Notes: generated from the sequence alone by a model not told the origin. Counted from the first letter of the stretch, positions 21,694 to 34,638 are shown. The stretch is 64,000 nucleotides of DNA from Zygnema cylindricum (GCA_037447655.1 JBBHKE010001843.1:1-64000), one strand, 5' to 3'. Numbers and translations are program-made.

Positions 21694-22576
21694 ATTTTCC
21701 GTAATTGATTGCTATAAAAGAAACTCCGACTCCTTAGCGTCGGAAAGGAAATAATGTGAATTTGATGCATTTTCCCCTTTTCGATCGTAAGAGAGTTTCT
21801 CCGGTTTCTTCCCTTTTGTACTCCGAGAGCTCCTCCTAAGAACTTGCTCCTGCTTTTCCTCTTTCTCTTCCTCGGATTCAATTTCAATTTCCTTTTCACT
21901 CGATTTAGAACTCGATTTAGAGCTTTGAGATTTCCGAATGTTCGAAGGCACTCGGGAATCCAAAGGTCCGTTACTCTTTCTTTCAAATTCAATTTCAACC
22001 AATTTCCCCAAATCTCTTTTTTTGAGATTTCAGATTCGGTTCATCATCGGATTCCGAATCCCCAATGTGCGGAAAATTTTCAATTTCACTCTCCTCATAA
22101 AAATCCAAATTCTATTTAAATTTCCCAACGCAATTCATAGAGGATTTGAGATCCTTGTGAAAATCCACATTCCGAGATTCTTCCACGGTGTGACGAGCCG
22201 GATCATACAGACGATATAAATTCCCTTTCGCACTATAACCAATAAAAATTCCCGGCCAACTCCTTGGTGCAAATTTCCCCTTCCTCTTAATTGATTCCAC
22301 ATAAACCATGGCATGACATCCCAAAATTCTCAAATGATGAACCGTAGGCTTTCTCCCACTCCATAACTCCTCCTGTGTTTTACTTCCGGAAACCGAAGTG
22401 AGTCGTCGGTTACATATATAATTTTTCGTGAGGATCGCATCTCCCCACAAAAACATTTCGCGTCCGGAGCTATGAATCATTGCACGGACCATTTCTTGTA
22501 AGGTACGATTCTTCCTCTTGGCCACTATATTTGATTCCGGAGAATAAGGCGCCGTAAATTGATGCCTTAACCCCAC
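21690..22576 (-). pseudogene. copia integrase C-terminal part and hydrophilic linker
   Basis: The frame 22576-22112 starts with the end of the integrase core (HQFTAPYSPES, then AKRKNRTLQEMVRAM). The Glu of PES is the third DDE residue. The usual GYSAKGNLYRLYDP fold-back segment follows. The next ~400 bases encode a Ser/Glu/Lys-rich linker in shifted frames, as is common between integrase and RT in copia elements. Confidence 0.85.
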
Positions 22577-23031
22577 TCCTTACAATACCCCTCAAAAACA
22601 ACAAACTCCCCTCCATTATCTAACCGAATAGACTTAAGTTTCTTATCAATTTGCCTTTCAGCCATTACATGCCACCCTTTAAATTTTTCAAATGCATCCG
22701 ATTTCTTTTTCAATAAATACACCCATGACTTCCGAGAGAAAACATCAACAATCACCAAAGAATACTTATTACCTCCTATTGTCTCGGGTTTAATATGTCC
22801 ACAAAGATCGATGTGGACAACCTCCAAAGGATTTTGAGCTCGATGCATGATGTCTTTATTCGGATGGGATTTCCGAATTTGACGTCCTTTGCTACATCGT
22901 CCGCATCCGTTCACCTTCTCGCCGGATGCGAGGTCCAAACCCCTCACCGAAGAGTGACGAATCATCTTCTTTAAACTTACCTTGGATGTGTGACACATCC
23001 GGTGATGCCATAAGGTAAGATCACCTTTCAA
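22567..23031 (-). pseudogene. copia GAG-pre-integrase and integrase core
   Basis: The pre-integrase motif LWHHRMCHTS is followed by the zinc-binding CGRCSKGRQ. The integrase core starts with VVHIDLCGHI (first catalytic Asp), then YSLVIVDVFSRKSWVYLLK and IRLDNGGEF (second Asp). A frame change at about 22570 separates it from the third catalytic residue. Confidence 0.9.
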
Positions 23032-23800
23032 CTCTGAAATTTGATGTGAAATCCCCTCGGTGGGAACTTTAGTTTTTGGCCTCCTCCATAAGAGCCGACT
23101 ATGATTCGCATTTGTACAACTCCTTCTCCAATGACATCCCCCTCCTCATTCCAAACCTCAATAGATTGATCACCTCTTGCGAGTAAGCTTCCACCAATCC
23201 GCTGGATTTGTGGAACACTTAGCAAATTGACCGAACCGTCTGGAATATAAAGAGTATTTTGAAGGCAATACTCCGTCGATTTCTCCTTTCCATCAACATC
23301 CCATGAAAGGAGGTCAAGCCGAACCGTGCCAACCGTACCAACCGAAATGACATGTCCACTCGCCACCGTAATAAACTTCGGAACCGTAAGTTCTCTCATA
23401 TCGTCGAACAAGGTAGTATACGTGCAAACATGGTGAGATGCCACCATATCAATAATCCACTCTTTCTCATTTCCTCCACTACTTACCGAGTCAAGGGTAA
23501 GATTAAGAACCGGAAACTCATCACTAGTTTCATTACCATAATCAAAGTAATTTGCATTGCCGTAGCCACGGCCGCCGCCGCGGCCTCCTCCTCGGCCGCC
23601 ACCTCGGCCACCTCTATCTCCACCTCTACCTGCTCTTCCACCTCCGGAATCTCCATTTTTTGCATAACATTGAGGGCTCGTGTGCCCCCACTTTCCACAA
23701 TAGTGGCATTGCTTGTCCTTATCCGGACAAGAGGAAGACATATGGCCAAGCCGATTACAACGATAGCATGTGACATTAAAAGATCCAAAGGGACCTTCGG
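23028..23800 (-). pseudogene. copia zinc knuckles and protease
   Basis: Two CX2CX4HX4C knuckles lie in tandem, CYRCNRLGHMSSSC and CHYCGKWGHTSPQC, followed by a Gly-Arg-rich spacer. The aspartic protease follows with WIIDMVASHHVC, where copia proteases normally have WIIDSGASHHVC, so the D-S/T-G active triad is altered at two positions. The frame differs from the upstream gag frame, which shifts near 23800. Confidence 0.9.
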
Positions 23801-24829
23801 TGGACGACCTTGATCCTTCTTGTTGCCTCGGCAGCCACCACCACCTCTCGAGCCACCTCCTCTACCACCTCCTCTACCACCAGCAAAATTAATATCCGGG
23901 GTTTCGGGAGTAGTAGAGTTGAGAACTCCTCCTCCTCTACTTGAAGAAGCCGTTGGAGTTCCCTCCGACATTTTGATAAAATTGACGGTGAATCCGAAGG
24001 TGTTATCCGCCTTCGCTCGTAAAATAGCTTTAAGATGTGAAAGCTTGTCCGGTAAAGCGTTAAGAAAAACGCTTAATTTATCCGCATCCAAAATAACTCG
24101 GCCATTGTTGAGTAATTGCTCGAGTATAATATTGAAGCGCTTCACGGCATCATCCATCAATTCATTTGGCTTGATTTTAAAATTCATAAAGTCCGTATAA
24201 ACATATTGACCCTTGTTCTCAACGCCTTTCTCGTATTGCTCCTCAAGTGCTTGCCAACACTCGTGGGCCGTACCGTGAGCGAGAAAATGATCAAGAACGG
24301 TAGAAGTGCAATTTTTCATCAAACCGGTCGTTGCCGCAATATCTTTCAATCTCCATTGTGCACGCGCTTTGCTCTCGATAGGCATTTTCTCCTCTCCACT
24401 GACGATCCTCCAAAGCTTTTTGAGCATAAGTTGGCCCGAAATGAACTTCTTCCAAACGGCATAATTGGTGCCATTAAAGGCCACGGATCTCCCCGACATA
24501 TGATAATCTTCTTCGTTTTCCAATCCTTCGTCAAACTTCGATTCTTCTTCTATCTTCGACTTTCCCTTCCTAATCCTCTCTTTTCTCTCACTCTCATTAG
24601 CCCCTCCACTGAATGGATCGGCATCCGGAAAAGAAGTGTTTTCTTTGCTCTCACTCGGTTGAGTTTGAAAACGTGAATCGACATATCTCATTAGTGTGTC
24701 AAACATTTCTTCGAATCTTCTCTCCGTATTTCGAGTCTCCTCAAATTGAGAACCCAAAAAACTGAACTCTCTTGCCCTCTCTGAATTTGACATGGGGGAA
24801 GGAGTATTTATATTCTTCTTCCTCCCCAT
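23800..24829 (-). pseudogene. copia Gag N-terminal and central part
   Basis: The frame opens at an ATG 42 bases inside the 5' LTR border and reads a copia-type Gag: NGTNYAVWKKFISGQLM, then AHECWQALEEQYEKG, then LSVFLNALPDKLSHLKAI. It is intact until a Gly-Arg-rich stretch, where the frame shifts relative to the zinc knuckles. Confidence 0.88.
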
Positions 24830-24857
24830 GCACTCTCACGCTATCTCCGAAACACTA

Positions 24858-24870
24858 GCTCCGATACCAA
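24858..24870 (-). promoter_or_regulatory. copia primer binding site
   Basis: Read on the reverse strand, TTGGTATCGGAGC starts one base inside the 5' LTR border. It resembles the TGGTATCAGAGC sequence that is complementary to the initiator Met-tRNA 3' end in plant copia elements. Confidence 0.85.
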
Positions 24871-24871
24871 T

Positions 24872-25466
24872 TGTAGGATCTTAAAAATAATGCTCTCTAA
24901 ATTCCATTCACAATATGCAGGAAAAATAATCACCGCGGAAGCTCATGAAAAACCAAGAGGAATATTCAGCCCAAAAAGATTTATAATTGTTTTTTGGCCG
25001 AAGCCTCTTTATATAACCTCTTCTCTCTCTTCTCTCTTCTCCATAATCTCTACTTCAACGATTAACTTGCTGCATCTAAATACTGCAGCCTATACTCCTT
25101 TTCAAACTAACGTACAAACACAAAACAAACAAACTAGCCTGGCAACAAACTCTGTCCCTAGCTGGCAGAAGCGAACAAAATAAAAACCAAAGGGAAACTT
25201 CCGCCTTCTTCTTCTCAAACGCGAAACGTCAAACATTATATTTCACACGTGTCGCCTCACGAAAACATCTGCACGCAAAAACAAACACCTGCGCACGAAA
25301 ACAAAATATGACGCGAAACGAAATAGTACATTTCGTTCGCGTACGCCTCAAAAAGTACCACGAAACGACATCGCATTTTCCTATGATGACGCGACACTTT
25401 ACGTCAAACAAATTATTGTTGGTATGCCGCTTCGCGATATATTGGCGATTCGGCAATATTCCAACA
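24872..25466 (-). repeat. copia 5' LTR
   Basis: This 595-bp repeat has TG/CA ends in element orientation and is followed outward by the AGACC target duplication. It lacks the ~25-bp tandem duplication seen in the 3' LTR, and scattered substitutions separate the two, so the insertion is not recent. Confidence 0.93.
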
Positions 25467-26973
25467 AGACCTAACTCATATAAGAAAGACACCTAGACCG
25501 TGGAACCTAATGGCTACCCATTAGCTTAGTATTTCTGTACTCTCAGATTATCTATTCTCATCTCTGTTGTTTTGTGTTTAGAAAAAAAAATTGTGATTTT
25601 TATTTTTAGTTTTTTGTTGGAAAAAAATATTATCTTCAATTTTTCAGTTTTGGTTTTGTCTTTTCCAATTTCATTCAATTTACCTATTTTTTCAGTTTTG
25701 ATTCTCAATTTGGTGTGAGACCAAAATTTAAAGAAAAAATATAAATATAAAGCATTTTTACAATATAAAATATATCTATCCATTTCTAAATTTTCTCTCT
25801 CCGATTTTTGATCCGGTTTTTTCTTTTTGATCCGGGTTTATCTTTCTACAAGTTTTCAATTTACTTTCTCTCTAGTTGTGATTCCGTTTTCAGTTTTGCC
25901 TTTGAAGAAAATTTATAAAAAATGATGTGTATCAAAAATCTATACATTTAGAATACTTTTACTTGTTTTTTCCAATTTATTCTTTTAAGAGTTTTCCTCT
26001 TACCTTATAAGATTCTTTTTTTTTGCTCTAGATTTACATCTTTATTTTCTAAGAATTTAGGGTTTTTTTTTGCAAAAATTAAGGTTTTTCTACAGAGTTA
26101 GGGTTTGCTGCATAATTAGAGTTGTTTCTGGCCAAAGGTTTGCCAGAAACCTAAAATTTGGGCTACTCATTTCCCCTAATCCTAATTCACTTCCAAGTTT
26201 ATTTTCCTTTCTTTTCTTTGTTCGTGTATTTTTTCTTTTTCCTTTCCTACGGTGTGGACATTCACAAGGTGAGGGCCCGCACGATCCAGTGGACATTTAG
26301 AGGAGACCCCTTTTGGGGGATTTTTTTGGAAGCGGATTGTGAAGCGGATTCACACTTTGGCGCTCTGCACAGCCCCAAGTGCGACTCATCTTTATGGTGA
26401 TCACCAGATTATTAAAGGTGTCTTGTAAGTATTATGATGCGCCCAACTTGAGGGCGCAGGAGCGTGGTCAGATAGATGGTTGACCGTTTAGAGGGTTCGT
26501 GCGTGGACTGGGTTTCATCAAGCCCAATTGTATTGAGCACGTGCATTTTCCAGCTTTCTTTGCTTGTAATCTGGCCGTGAGTGGCCCTACGCTTTCAACT
26601 TTTTGTGATTTTCCGTGATTGCATGGAGTGGATTTTATTGTTTAGATCTGGTCGTTGGATTCCATAGATATCTGTCTTTCCGTTTGTGTTGCTGTCGATC
26701 TGCACCTGTGTGTGCTTGGATAGCAACTTTATCTAGCCTATTGGCCCTGCCTTCTCGTTTGCATGGTAGAGGTTTCGCTAAAAACGACTGTCTGATTAGA
26801 TCAAGCCATCGCTGCTAGAGATTTTTAAAAATGTTGCGTACATGTGTGGTGTGGTTTGGCTTTTGGTGCATTTCGTATAAAGGCATATTCGTTAGTCGAT
26901 TAGTTTTTATCTCAGTCACTTTTATGCCCACTAATTGAGATACGGATATACATCTCGTGGTTGAACTTTTCGA

Positions 26974-27327
26974 TTGTCAAATTTCGATCAACAAAATTTA
27001 TTCAATTTGGTTCCTTTGACGTTACGTCATTCAATCACATCTAGAGCGTCGCCTACTCGTTCAGATTTGACCATCGTGTCATTGTTTTCATCCATTTTAT
27101 CCACGTTATCTGTGGAAGAGGTTGTGAACGAAGGGGGACCCGATTCGGATTCTCTTTTTTTTTTATCTTCGTTAGTACAGATTCAGGTTTTTCTTTCAAT
27201 AAGTTCATTTTTTTCAATGGCCTTCACATCGGAGGGCCCTTTTGGTAAACTTCAATTCTGTTTTTCCGGAATGAAAGATACTATGAGTTTATCTCATTTT
27301 CGAATGCTTCTAAGAGATCGAATATAA
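26974..27327 (+). pseudogene. gag-like N-terminal frame, copy A
   Basis: The protein aligns along its length with the reverse-strand frames at 27660-28079 and 32654-33037. Shared segments include NEGG/DSDSLFFLSSL and FSGMKDTMSLSHFRMLL. It stops where the sequence turns into the inverted copy B. I infer Gag only from its position before the zinc-knuckle frame in copy C. Confidence 0.6.
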
Positions 27328-27659
27328 CAGAAAAGGGACCCTACAACGGAATTGTCATCCCTGGTCGTGCAGAGACAGCAACACACGTTGCTATGGCTTA
27401 TTGCCGAGGAATTTCCGGGACGGCGGGAACAAGAATATTATTTTGGGCATCTAAGACCCCGGGAAAAGCAACCTGGTATGGGATATCCACTTGTCATATG
27501 ACCTCTTGTGTACCAGCAAAAAGAGGAGAAAATTTCGTCATCGAGAGTATACTTTTATACTTGCGGGAATATAGGGTGAGGGCCTAACCTCTGAGGTATT
27601 GACCTAGGAGAGAGAAAGCTAGACTAGTCAAATCTGTTTTGATAACGGAAAGCTAGATC

Positions 27660-28079
27660 TCACATTTCAGTATCAAACAACATTCGAAAATGAGATAAAC
27701 TCATAGTATCTTTCATTCCGGAATAACAAAATTGAAATTTATCGCGAGGACCCTCCGATGTGGAGGCCACCGAAAGAAATGAGTTAATTGAAGGAAAAAC
27801 CTGAATTGGTACTAACGCAGACAAATAAAAAAGGGAATCCGAATCGGTTCCCCCTTCGTTATCAACCTCCACCACAAATAGCGTTGATGAAATGGATGAC
27901 AACGAGGACACGGTGGTTAAATGTGAGCGAGTAGACAACGCTCTAGATGCGGTTGAAAGTCTTAACGTTAAAGGAACCGAATTCAATAAATTTGGTTGAT
28001 CCAAATTTGACGAACGAAAAGTTCCACCATTAAGTGTAGATTCGGATGAGTAGTCAAGATTATCCCAATCACTGGGCAT
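27660..28079 (-). pseudogene. gag-like N-terminal frame, copy B
   Basis: An ATG at 28079 starts MPSDWDNLDYSSES, and the frame ends MSLSHFRMLFDTEM. It is the longest intact version of this N-terminal segment among the three copies. I do not recognise a named domain. Confidence 0.6.
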
Positions 28080-28929
28080 AAAAGTGACTGAGATAAAAAC
28101 TAATCGACTAACGGATACGCCCTATACGAAATGCACCAAATGCCAAACCACACCACACACGTAGGCAATAATCTCAAAAAGTCTCTAGGAGGGCCACGAT
28201 GGCCAGATCTATCAGACAGTCGTTTTACCAAAACCTCCATCTTGCAAACGAGTGGGAAAGGCCAAAAGGCCAGATCTATAAAGGCAGAAAAGTTGTTATC
28301 CAAGCACACACAGGTGTAGATCTACAGCTACACAAACAGAAAGACAACTATCCAAAATAACCAAAGACCAGATCTAAGCAATAAAATCCACTGTAGGCAA
28401 TCACGGAAAATCACAGAAAGGAATCACGGAAAATCACAGAAAGGTGAAAGCGCAGGGCCACTCACGAACAGATTACAAGCAAAGATAGCTGGAAAATGCA
28501 CGTGCTCAATAGAATTGGGCTTGATGAAACCTAACCCACGCACGAACCCTTTAAACGGTCAACCAACTATCTTAACACGCTCAGGCATCATAATACTTTC
28601 AAGGCATCATAATACTTACGGAACACCTGTAATAATCTGGTGATTATCAAAGGAGAGCTGCAGCTGATTCTGGTGATTATCAAAGGAGAGCCGCAGCTGA
28701 TCGTCACAGTTGGGGCTTTGCAGAGCACCAAAGTGTGAATTCGCTCCACATTCCGCTCCCAAAATTTCCTCCAAAAGAGGCCTCCTCTAAGTGTCATTCG
28801 GACCGTGCGGGCCCTCACCTTGTGATTGTCCACACCCTAGGGAAGAGGAAAAAGAAAAAATACGGGAACAAAGAAAAGAAAAATAAATAAACTTGGAAGT
28901 GAGTAATGATTAAGGAAAATGAGCTGCTA

Positions 28930-29060
28930 AAACCCTAGGTTTTCGGCAAACCTTAAGTTTGAAACAACCCTAATTCTGCAAAAAACCCTAATTTTGCAAC
29001 AAACCCTAATTCTGCAGACAAACCCTAATTTATGCAAAAAAACCCTAATTTTGACAAAAA
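28930..29060 (-). repeat. CCCTAA-bearing minisatellite
   Basis: About six units of AACCCTAATT plus an A/T/G-rich spacer (period 18-21 bp) are seen. Counterparts are at 26060-26130 (other strand) and 33790-33900. It is part of the retroelement leader and not a true telomere array. Confidence 0.8.
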
Positions 29061-29923
29061 AAATCCTAAATTGTTAGAAAATAAAGTCGTAAATCTGCAG
29101 CAAAAAAATGAAATAGGATAAGGTAAGAGGAAAACTCTTAAAATAATAAATTGGAAAAAACAAGTAAATGTATTTTAAATGTATCGATTTTAGATATATA
29201 TCAATTTTTACAAAATTTTCTTCAAAGGCAAAATTGAAAACGGAATCACAACTAGAGAGGATGTAAAATGAAAACATGTAGAAAGTTAAACCCGGATCAA
29301 AAGGAAAAAATCGGATCAAAAATAGGTGAGAGAAAATTTAGAAACGGATAGATAGATTTTATATTGTAAAAAATGCTTATATATATATATATATATTTTT
29401 TTTCTTTAAATTTTTGTTCTCACACCAAACTGAGAAGCAAAACTGAAAATGACAGGTAAATTGGACTGAAAATGGAAAAGACAAAACCAAAAACAAAAAC
29501 TGAAAATGAAAGATAATATTTTTTTTTATATTTTTTCAACAAAAAACTGAAAATGAAATATAACATTTTTTGATTTTTTAAACACACAACAAGAGAGAAG
29601 AGAATGATAATTTGAGAGTACAGGAATACTAAGCCGATGGGTAGCTACTAAGCTCTACGGTCTGGGCGTATTCCTTAGAGGAGTTAGGTCTAGGATTTCG
29701 AATAAAGAAAACAAAACGAGAAAAATGCAAGAAAACAACAATAAAAATCTGCGGAGAATCCGAGATAACCAGATCCTGGCACGCCGATTGCAAAATATTA
29801 CAACAAGAAAACAAACAATGAAAATATGTAGATAATCCGAAATTATCGAATTCTAACAAACAAGTGAAAATAGCAACAAAAAAATATAAGAAAGCAACAT
29901 CAAAAATCTGCACAAAATTTGAG

Positions 29924-30116
<193 letters not shown>

Positions 30117-30495
30117 CGTGCATGAGATGAATTACACGAAAAACCATGCAACCCGACCAGCTGTACACAAAAGGTGGAATAAACGAGCAATGAAAATCCC
30201 AAAGCAAAAGAATAATAATACAAATCAAAAATAAATATGACATTATGAAAAGGAAATAACAGGTGGAAGGGATAAATTGTGGAAGGTGAGTGGGAAGCCG
30301 ATAGAGAGATCCATTTATTCCCCCCCCCGTGATTTTTAGCTTGCGGAGGAGCTGACTTACACAATCGTAAGCCAGCGAAGGCGAGAATCAAAAGTCTCAT
30401 TTGTAATGAGTATCCGCTTGGAATCCTGATCCTGCGAAAATCGTGCAAATAACGTGAAGCACCAATCTTGGCATGCTCCTTAATAGTCATGTAAT

Positions 30496-31015
30496 CTACA
30501 CCTGTGAACTCAACAACCCATTGGAAGTTGCCTTGAAGATTGAGGGAATGCATGGAGAGATTTCACTATCTAATGTATCGATACCAATATAAGTTAGAAG
30601 TGTTGTCGCCGAATGAGCCATGTTATGCAATGGTTTCCGTGCCAAAATAAGTGAAAGGCAAATCTTCCGCTCAAGAAAGTGATAGGGTCTATAAAAGAAG
30701 GTTTGGTCATGCTGATCTACACCACCATCGACCCGAAATATAATGTTATTGCCAACCAAACATTCGTAATCACTACACTTAGTAATTAGTGCATGTGATG
30801 AAATTTCAAAAAATTAAGTTTCAGTTTATGTTTGAAATCAAACACGAGGGGATCTTTAGCAATTCCAAAGACTGAATCCGTGGTACCAGCCGAAATTAGT
30901 AAACATGTGGTTGTGGGTTGCAGCTTGTGAGTCCAAGCTTCAACGCAAATCCGGATCTGAGAATCATAGGTTTGGCTCCGGTGTCCATGAGAGGGAAGGA
31001 AGGGGTGACACCACT
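30496..31015 (-). pseudogene. retropepsin-like protease of copy C
   Basis: Reverse-strand reading gives PLMDTGAKPMILRSGFAL with the D-T-G-A active motif at about 30974-30987. A stop and frame change follow, and then ISAGTTDSVFGIAKDPLVFD and ECLVGNNIIFRVDGG, consistent with the second half of a retropepsin. The match is to motif pattern only. Confidence 0.7.
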
Positions 31016-31576
31016 GACTGTGAATGAGTGTCGGATGTTATGAACAAAGCTGATGTGGGGATCGAATGTACGAGGTTTGTCCGCCGATACTAGCTAGATT
31101 GCTAACAGATTGCAATTCAGCTGCAACGCGCGTAAAACAGCAGCTACAACGACCTCACCCAAAATAGGGGAGGCCTTGGGCACGTCCTCAATCACAGACA
31201 AGGATGCTCAACCTTTCGTTGACGCGATGAGTATCTTAGATTGTACTATCCAATATTGTAAGTGCTTTAGCTACGATAGCCAAAGTCATTTCTGGAAGAG
31301 GGAAGAGAGTATCTTTCTCGAAAGATAGTGCGATTCCAGAGTTTGTTAATTTACCAACTCGATTATGATCTTCCGAGCCTTTGTCAAACGTGGCTGCTTG
31401 TTGTTGGACGGTAAAATCCCGAAGGGTTGGACCGACCAACGTTGGCATATGAACAACCGTTCAGCCCATTCCGGTAAACTGCGGCTTCATTTCCGCCATG
31501 AAGGCTGCGAATTGTTCCTTCATCATAGCTGCCATAGTAGCTCGCAACTCTATCTTCTCTCTTTTTCCACGGTAAT

Positions 31577-32284
31577 TTAAGGAGGAGTAGATTTTTTTCC
31601 GGTCTTATTGTATGAGGTGACGTGCTTAGCAGAAAGGCCGGGAATACCCCCATTCTTGATCTGATTTTGATATGAGAACTCTGTGTTCTTTATATGGCTT
31701 CGAAGGGTATAATTTCTCATCAACTGGCAGTGAATGCATGTGGCCATCTTATCAGGACACATGCGGGCCTCACGCCCTATTTCCTCGCAACGAAAACACA
31801 ATTTGTTTCTAGGGCTAAACGGTGGAGCTCCCATGGCACGCATCTTCGGAGGATTATTGTTGGGCCATGGATTGCTTGGTGGGGAAGGTGGGGGAGCAAC
31901 TTCCGAACAGTCATGAGCTTTCCACCATCATGATTGCATCTTATATTCTACAACATACTGCGGGGCTTTGTCAAAAGTGAACTTTTGGGCGGCTTGGTCA
32001 AAAGGGAACTTCAAGCTGTAGGTTTGAGTCTGATGACTCTGGATAAATTTCTTTGACTGACTCTGACACTGTTCTTGGAAATTGTGGATAGCTTCAGCAT
32101 CCAGCATTAATTCTGGCAATGCTTCTCCAAGTGCTTCCATACGAGCATGCATGGGTGGAGCGGTCTCTCCTGATTTCTGTTCAAAGTTCATTAACTCTCG
32201 AACTTGATCGGGGTTTTGCATATGGTACTCCGATTGCAATATTTCAATCATGATTGAAAGAGGATCTAGTAGCGGGATTGTCAT
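31577..32284 (-). pseudogene. Gag C-terminal half with defective zinc knuckle, copy C
   Basis: Two frames follow each other. The first (32284-31928) is Gln/Glu/His-rich. The second (31843-31577) has CFRCEEIGREARMC, a CX2CX4HX4C knuckle in which the zinc-binding His is Arg (CGT where CAT or CAC is expected). A stop or frame change separates the two halves. Confidence 0.75.
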
Positions 32285-32653
32285 TGTTGGTCGTGCCGGA
32301 ATTTCAACACGTGTGGAAATAGCAAACAGTTGTGGTATTTCCGCAAGTGCTCCCGTAATAACATTTCTGTGAAGATCAAGGACTTTCGGAATAGCCAGGT
32401 TATAAGGAGTTTTATGGTTGTCCTAAAATTTCAAGACTACCAGCGAAAGCTGGAGCGAACTCCGTCAATGCAAGTACAAAATCATATTTGCAGGAATAAA
32501 GAGTAAGGGTTGAACCGCGAAGGTAACGGCCTAAAAGAGAGAAAGTAACTCGTAGGTCAAACCGATCTTGGTAGCGGAATGCAAGATCGCGCATTTTGGT
32601 ATCAAATAACATACAAAATGGGAAAGAGTCATGGTGTCTTTCATTCTTGAAAA

Positions 32654-33037
32654 TTAGAAATGAAGCCGACCCCCTCCATAGGATTTGGAAGCCATGTCCA
32701 CCAATGGGATGGACGGGGCTAATAATGAATTTATAATTTGCGGAAACCAAAAAGATAACGAATTGGAATCCACCTCGTCGAGGGAATCGTGGTCAAATTC
32801 TTCCTCAAACGGTGTGGAAAAAACTGATGATAAAAAAGATAAGGAGGTGAGAGACGATTGAACTGAACGAGAAATTTGACCCGAGATATCTCGAGAAGGA
32901 TGGTCCAAAAGACTAGGGAAGTCTGATGGTCCTGCTTCCATGGGCCTAAACGAGGCCGACGATCGGGTAGGTCCAAAAGGATAATCGAGATTATCCCAAT
33001 CGGTGGGCAAAAGAAGGATAAACCCGAATGATGACAA
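32654..33037 (-). pseudogene. gag-like N-terminal frame, copy C
   Basis: The frame begins MSSFGFILLLPTDWDNLDYP and matches the copies at 26974-27327 and 27660-28079. Its ending differs from copy B, where the MSLSHF segment has shifted frame. Confidence 0.6.
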
Positions 33038-34638
33038 GATAACGAAATCGTTTTAGAAGAGATGCTTCAAATGCTAGGCCACTCCACTCACTTGCCAATC
33101 AGCCACTAAGTCTTTAACGAGGCCTCAACGGCTAAATCTATCAAGAAACCGTATTACCGAAACCTTCTACCCGATCTATAAAGGTATAAAAATTACTCTC
33201 CAAGCACACATAGGTGAAGATCTACAGCAACACAATCAAAAAGAAAACTATCCAGGGCCACTAAAGGCCAGATTTAAGCAATAACGTCCACACCAAGCAA
33301 TCACCAAAAATCAGAGAGAGCTCAAGGCCACTCACGGCCATATTACAAGCAAAGAAAGCTAGAAAATGCAAGTGTTTAATACAATTGGGTTTAATTAGAC
33401 CCAATTCACGCACGAATCCTCTAAACGGTCAACCAGCAATCTTTACACGCTCCTGCGCCCACAAGGCATCGTAATACTTACAAAACACCTTTAATAATCT
33501 GATGATTATCAAAGGTGAGCCGCAGTTGGTCGTGGGAGCTGGGGCTTTGCAGAGCATCAAAGTGTGAATCCGCTCCACAATCCGCTCCCACAATTTGCTC
33601 TAAAAGGGGTCTCCTCCAAGTGTTCACCGGACCGCGCTGGCCCTCACCTTGTGAATGTCCACATCTTAAGGAAGAGTAAAAGAAATACGTGAACAAAGAA
33701 AAGAAAGGCAAATAAACTTGGAAGTGAGTTAGGATTAGGGAAAAGGGGCTGCCCAAACCCTAGGTATTCGGTAAACCTTAGGCCTAAAGTAACCTTAATT
33801 CTACATGAAACCCTAATTCTGATAGAAACTCTAATTCTGTAGAAAAACCGTAATTTCTGCAGAAAACCCCTAAAATTTGCAAAAAAACCCTAATTTGACA
33901 ACCTAGAAAAAACTAAATAGTCAGGAACTATAGGTGTGAATATGGAGCAAAAAAATAGAATAGGATAAGGTTAGAGGAAAGCTCTTAAAGAAATAAATTG
34001 AAAAAATAAAATAAAAGTAAAACAAAATAAAAGTATTCCAATTGTATAGATTTTAGATATATATCAATTTTTATAATTTTTCTTCAATAGCAAACTGAAA
34101 AAGAAACTACAAGTGGAAAAGAAATAGGATTAAAACTGATGGAAAGATAAAACCGGATCAAAAGGAAGAAAATGGATTAAAAATAAGTGACAGAAAATTT
34201 AGAAATGGAAAGATAGATTTTATACGGTAAATATTGTTTATTATATTTTTATTTCTTTAAATTTTTGTTCTCACACAAAACTGAGAAGCAAAACTGAAAA
34301 TGATAGGTAAATTGGATTGTAAATGGAAAAGACAAAACCAAGAACCAAAACTGAAAATGAAAGAAACTTTTTTTTAATGTTTTTTCAACAAAAAACTGAA
34401 AATGAAATATAATTTTTTTTTGATTTTTTAAACACACAACAAGAGAGAGGAGAATGATAATTTGTGAGTACAGGAATACTAAGCCGATAGGTATACACTA
34501 GGCTCCACGGTCTGGGCGTATTCTAGGCTCCACGGTCTGGGCGTATTCCTTACAGGAGTTAGGTCTATGACTCCGAGAATCCGAATAAAAAAAAACGTAA
34601 ACCAAAAGATATAGAAAGCAACAAGTAGCAAACTGTAA

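Larger units (their letters stand above)
19480..25471 (-). mobile_element. Ty1/copia LTR retrotransposon with target duplication
   Basis: On the reverse strand the order is 5' LTR (25466-24872), primer site (24870-24858), gag, protease, integrase, reverse transcriptase, RNase H, purine tract and 3' LTR (20122-19485). This is the copia order, with integrase before RT. The LTRs begin TGTTGG and end CCTACA. The 5-bp duplication AGACC flanks both ends (19480-19484 and 25467-25471), and copies B and C show the empty site. Several frameshifts, one in-frame stop and a changed protease motif show that it is a decayed copy. Confidence 0.95.
18970..27325 (+). mobile_element. gag-only retroelement, copy A, split by copia
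   Basis: The sequence 18970-19484 continues at 25472-27325 once the copia element and one target duplication are removed. It matches the reverse complement of copy C (32300-35095) and copy B (27330-29925) throughout. Landmarks in order are: the GTAAGCCCTACAA start, CTCGGTTTCGGC, two hairpin motifs near 19172 and 19255, TAGACCTAACTC (the copia target), a CCCTAA-rich leader near 26060-26130, and the N-terminal gag-like frame at 26974-27327. I could not define its LTRs. Confidence 0.7.

Noticed and set aside
23552-24676. Forward-strand frames opposite the copia gag
   Set aside because: They are shadows of the reverse-strand Gag and zinc-knuckle coding sequence.
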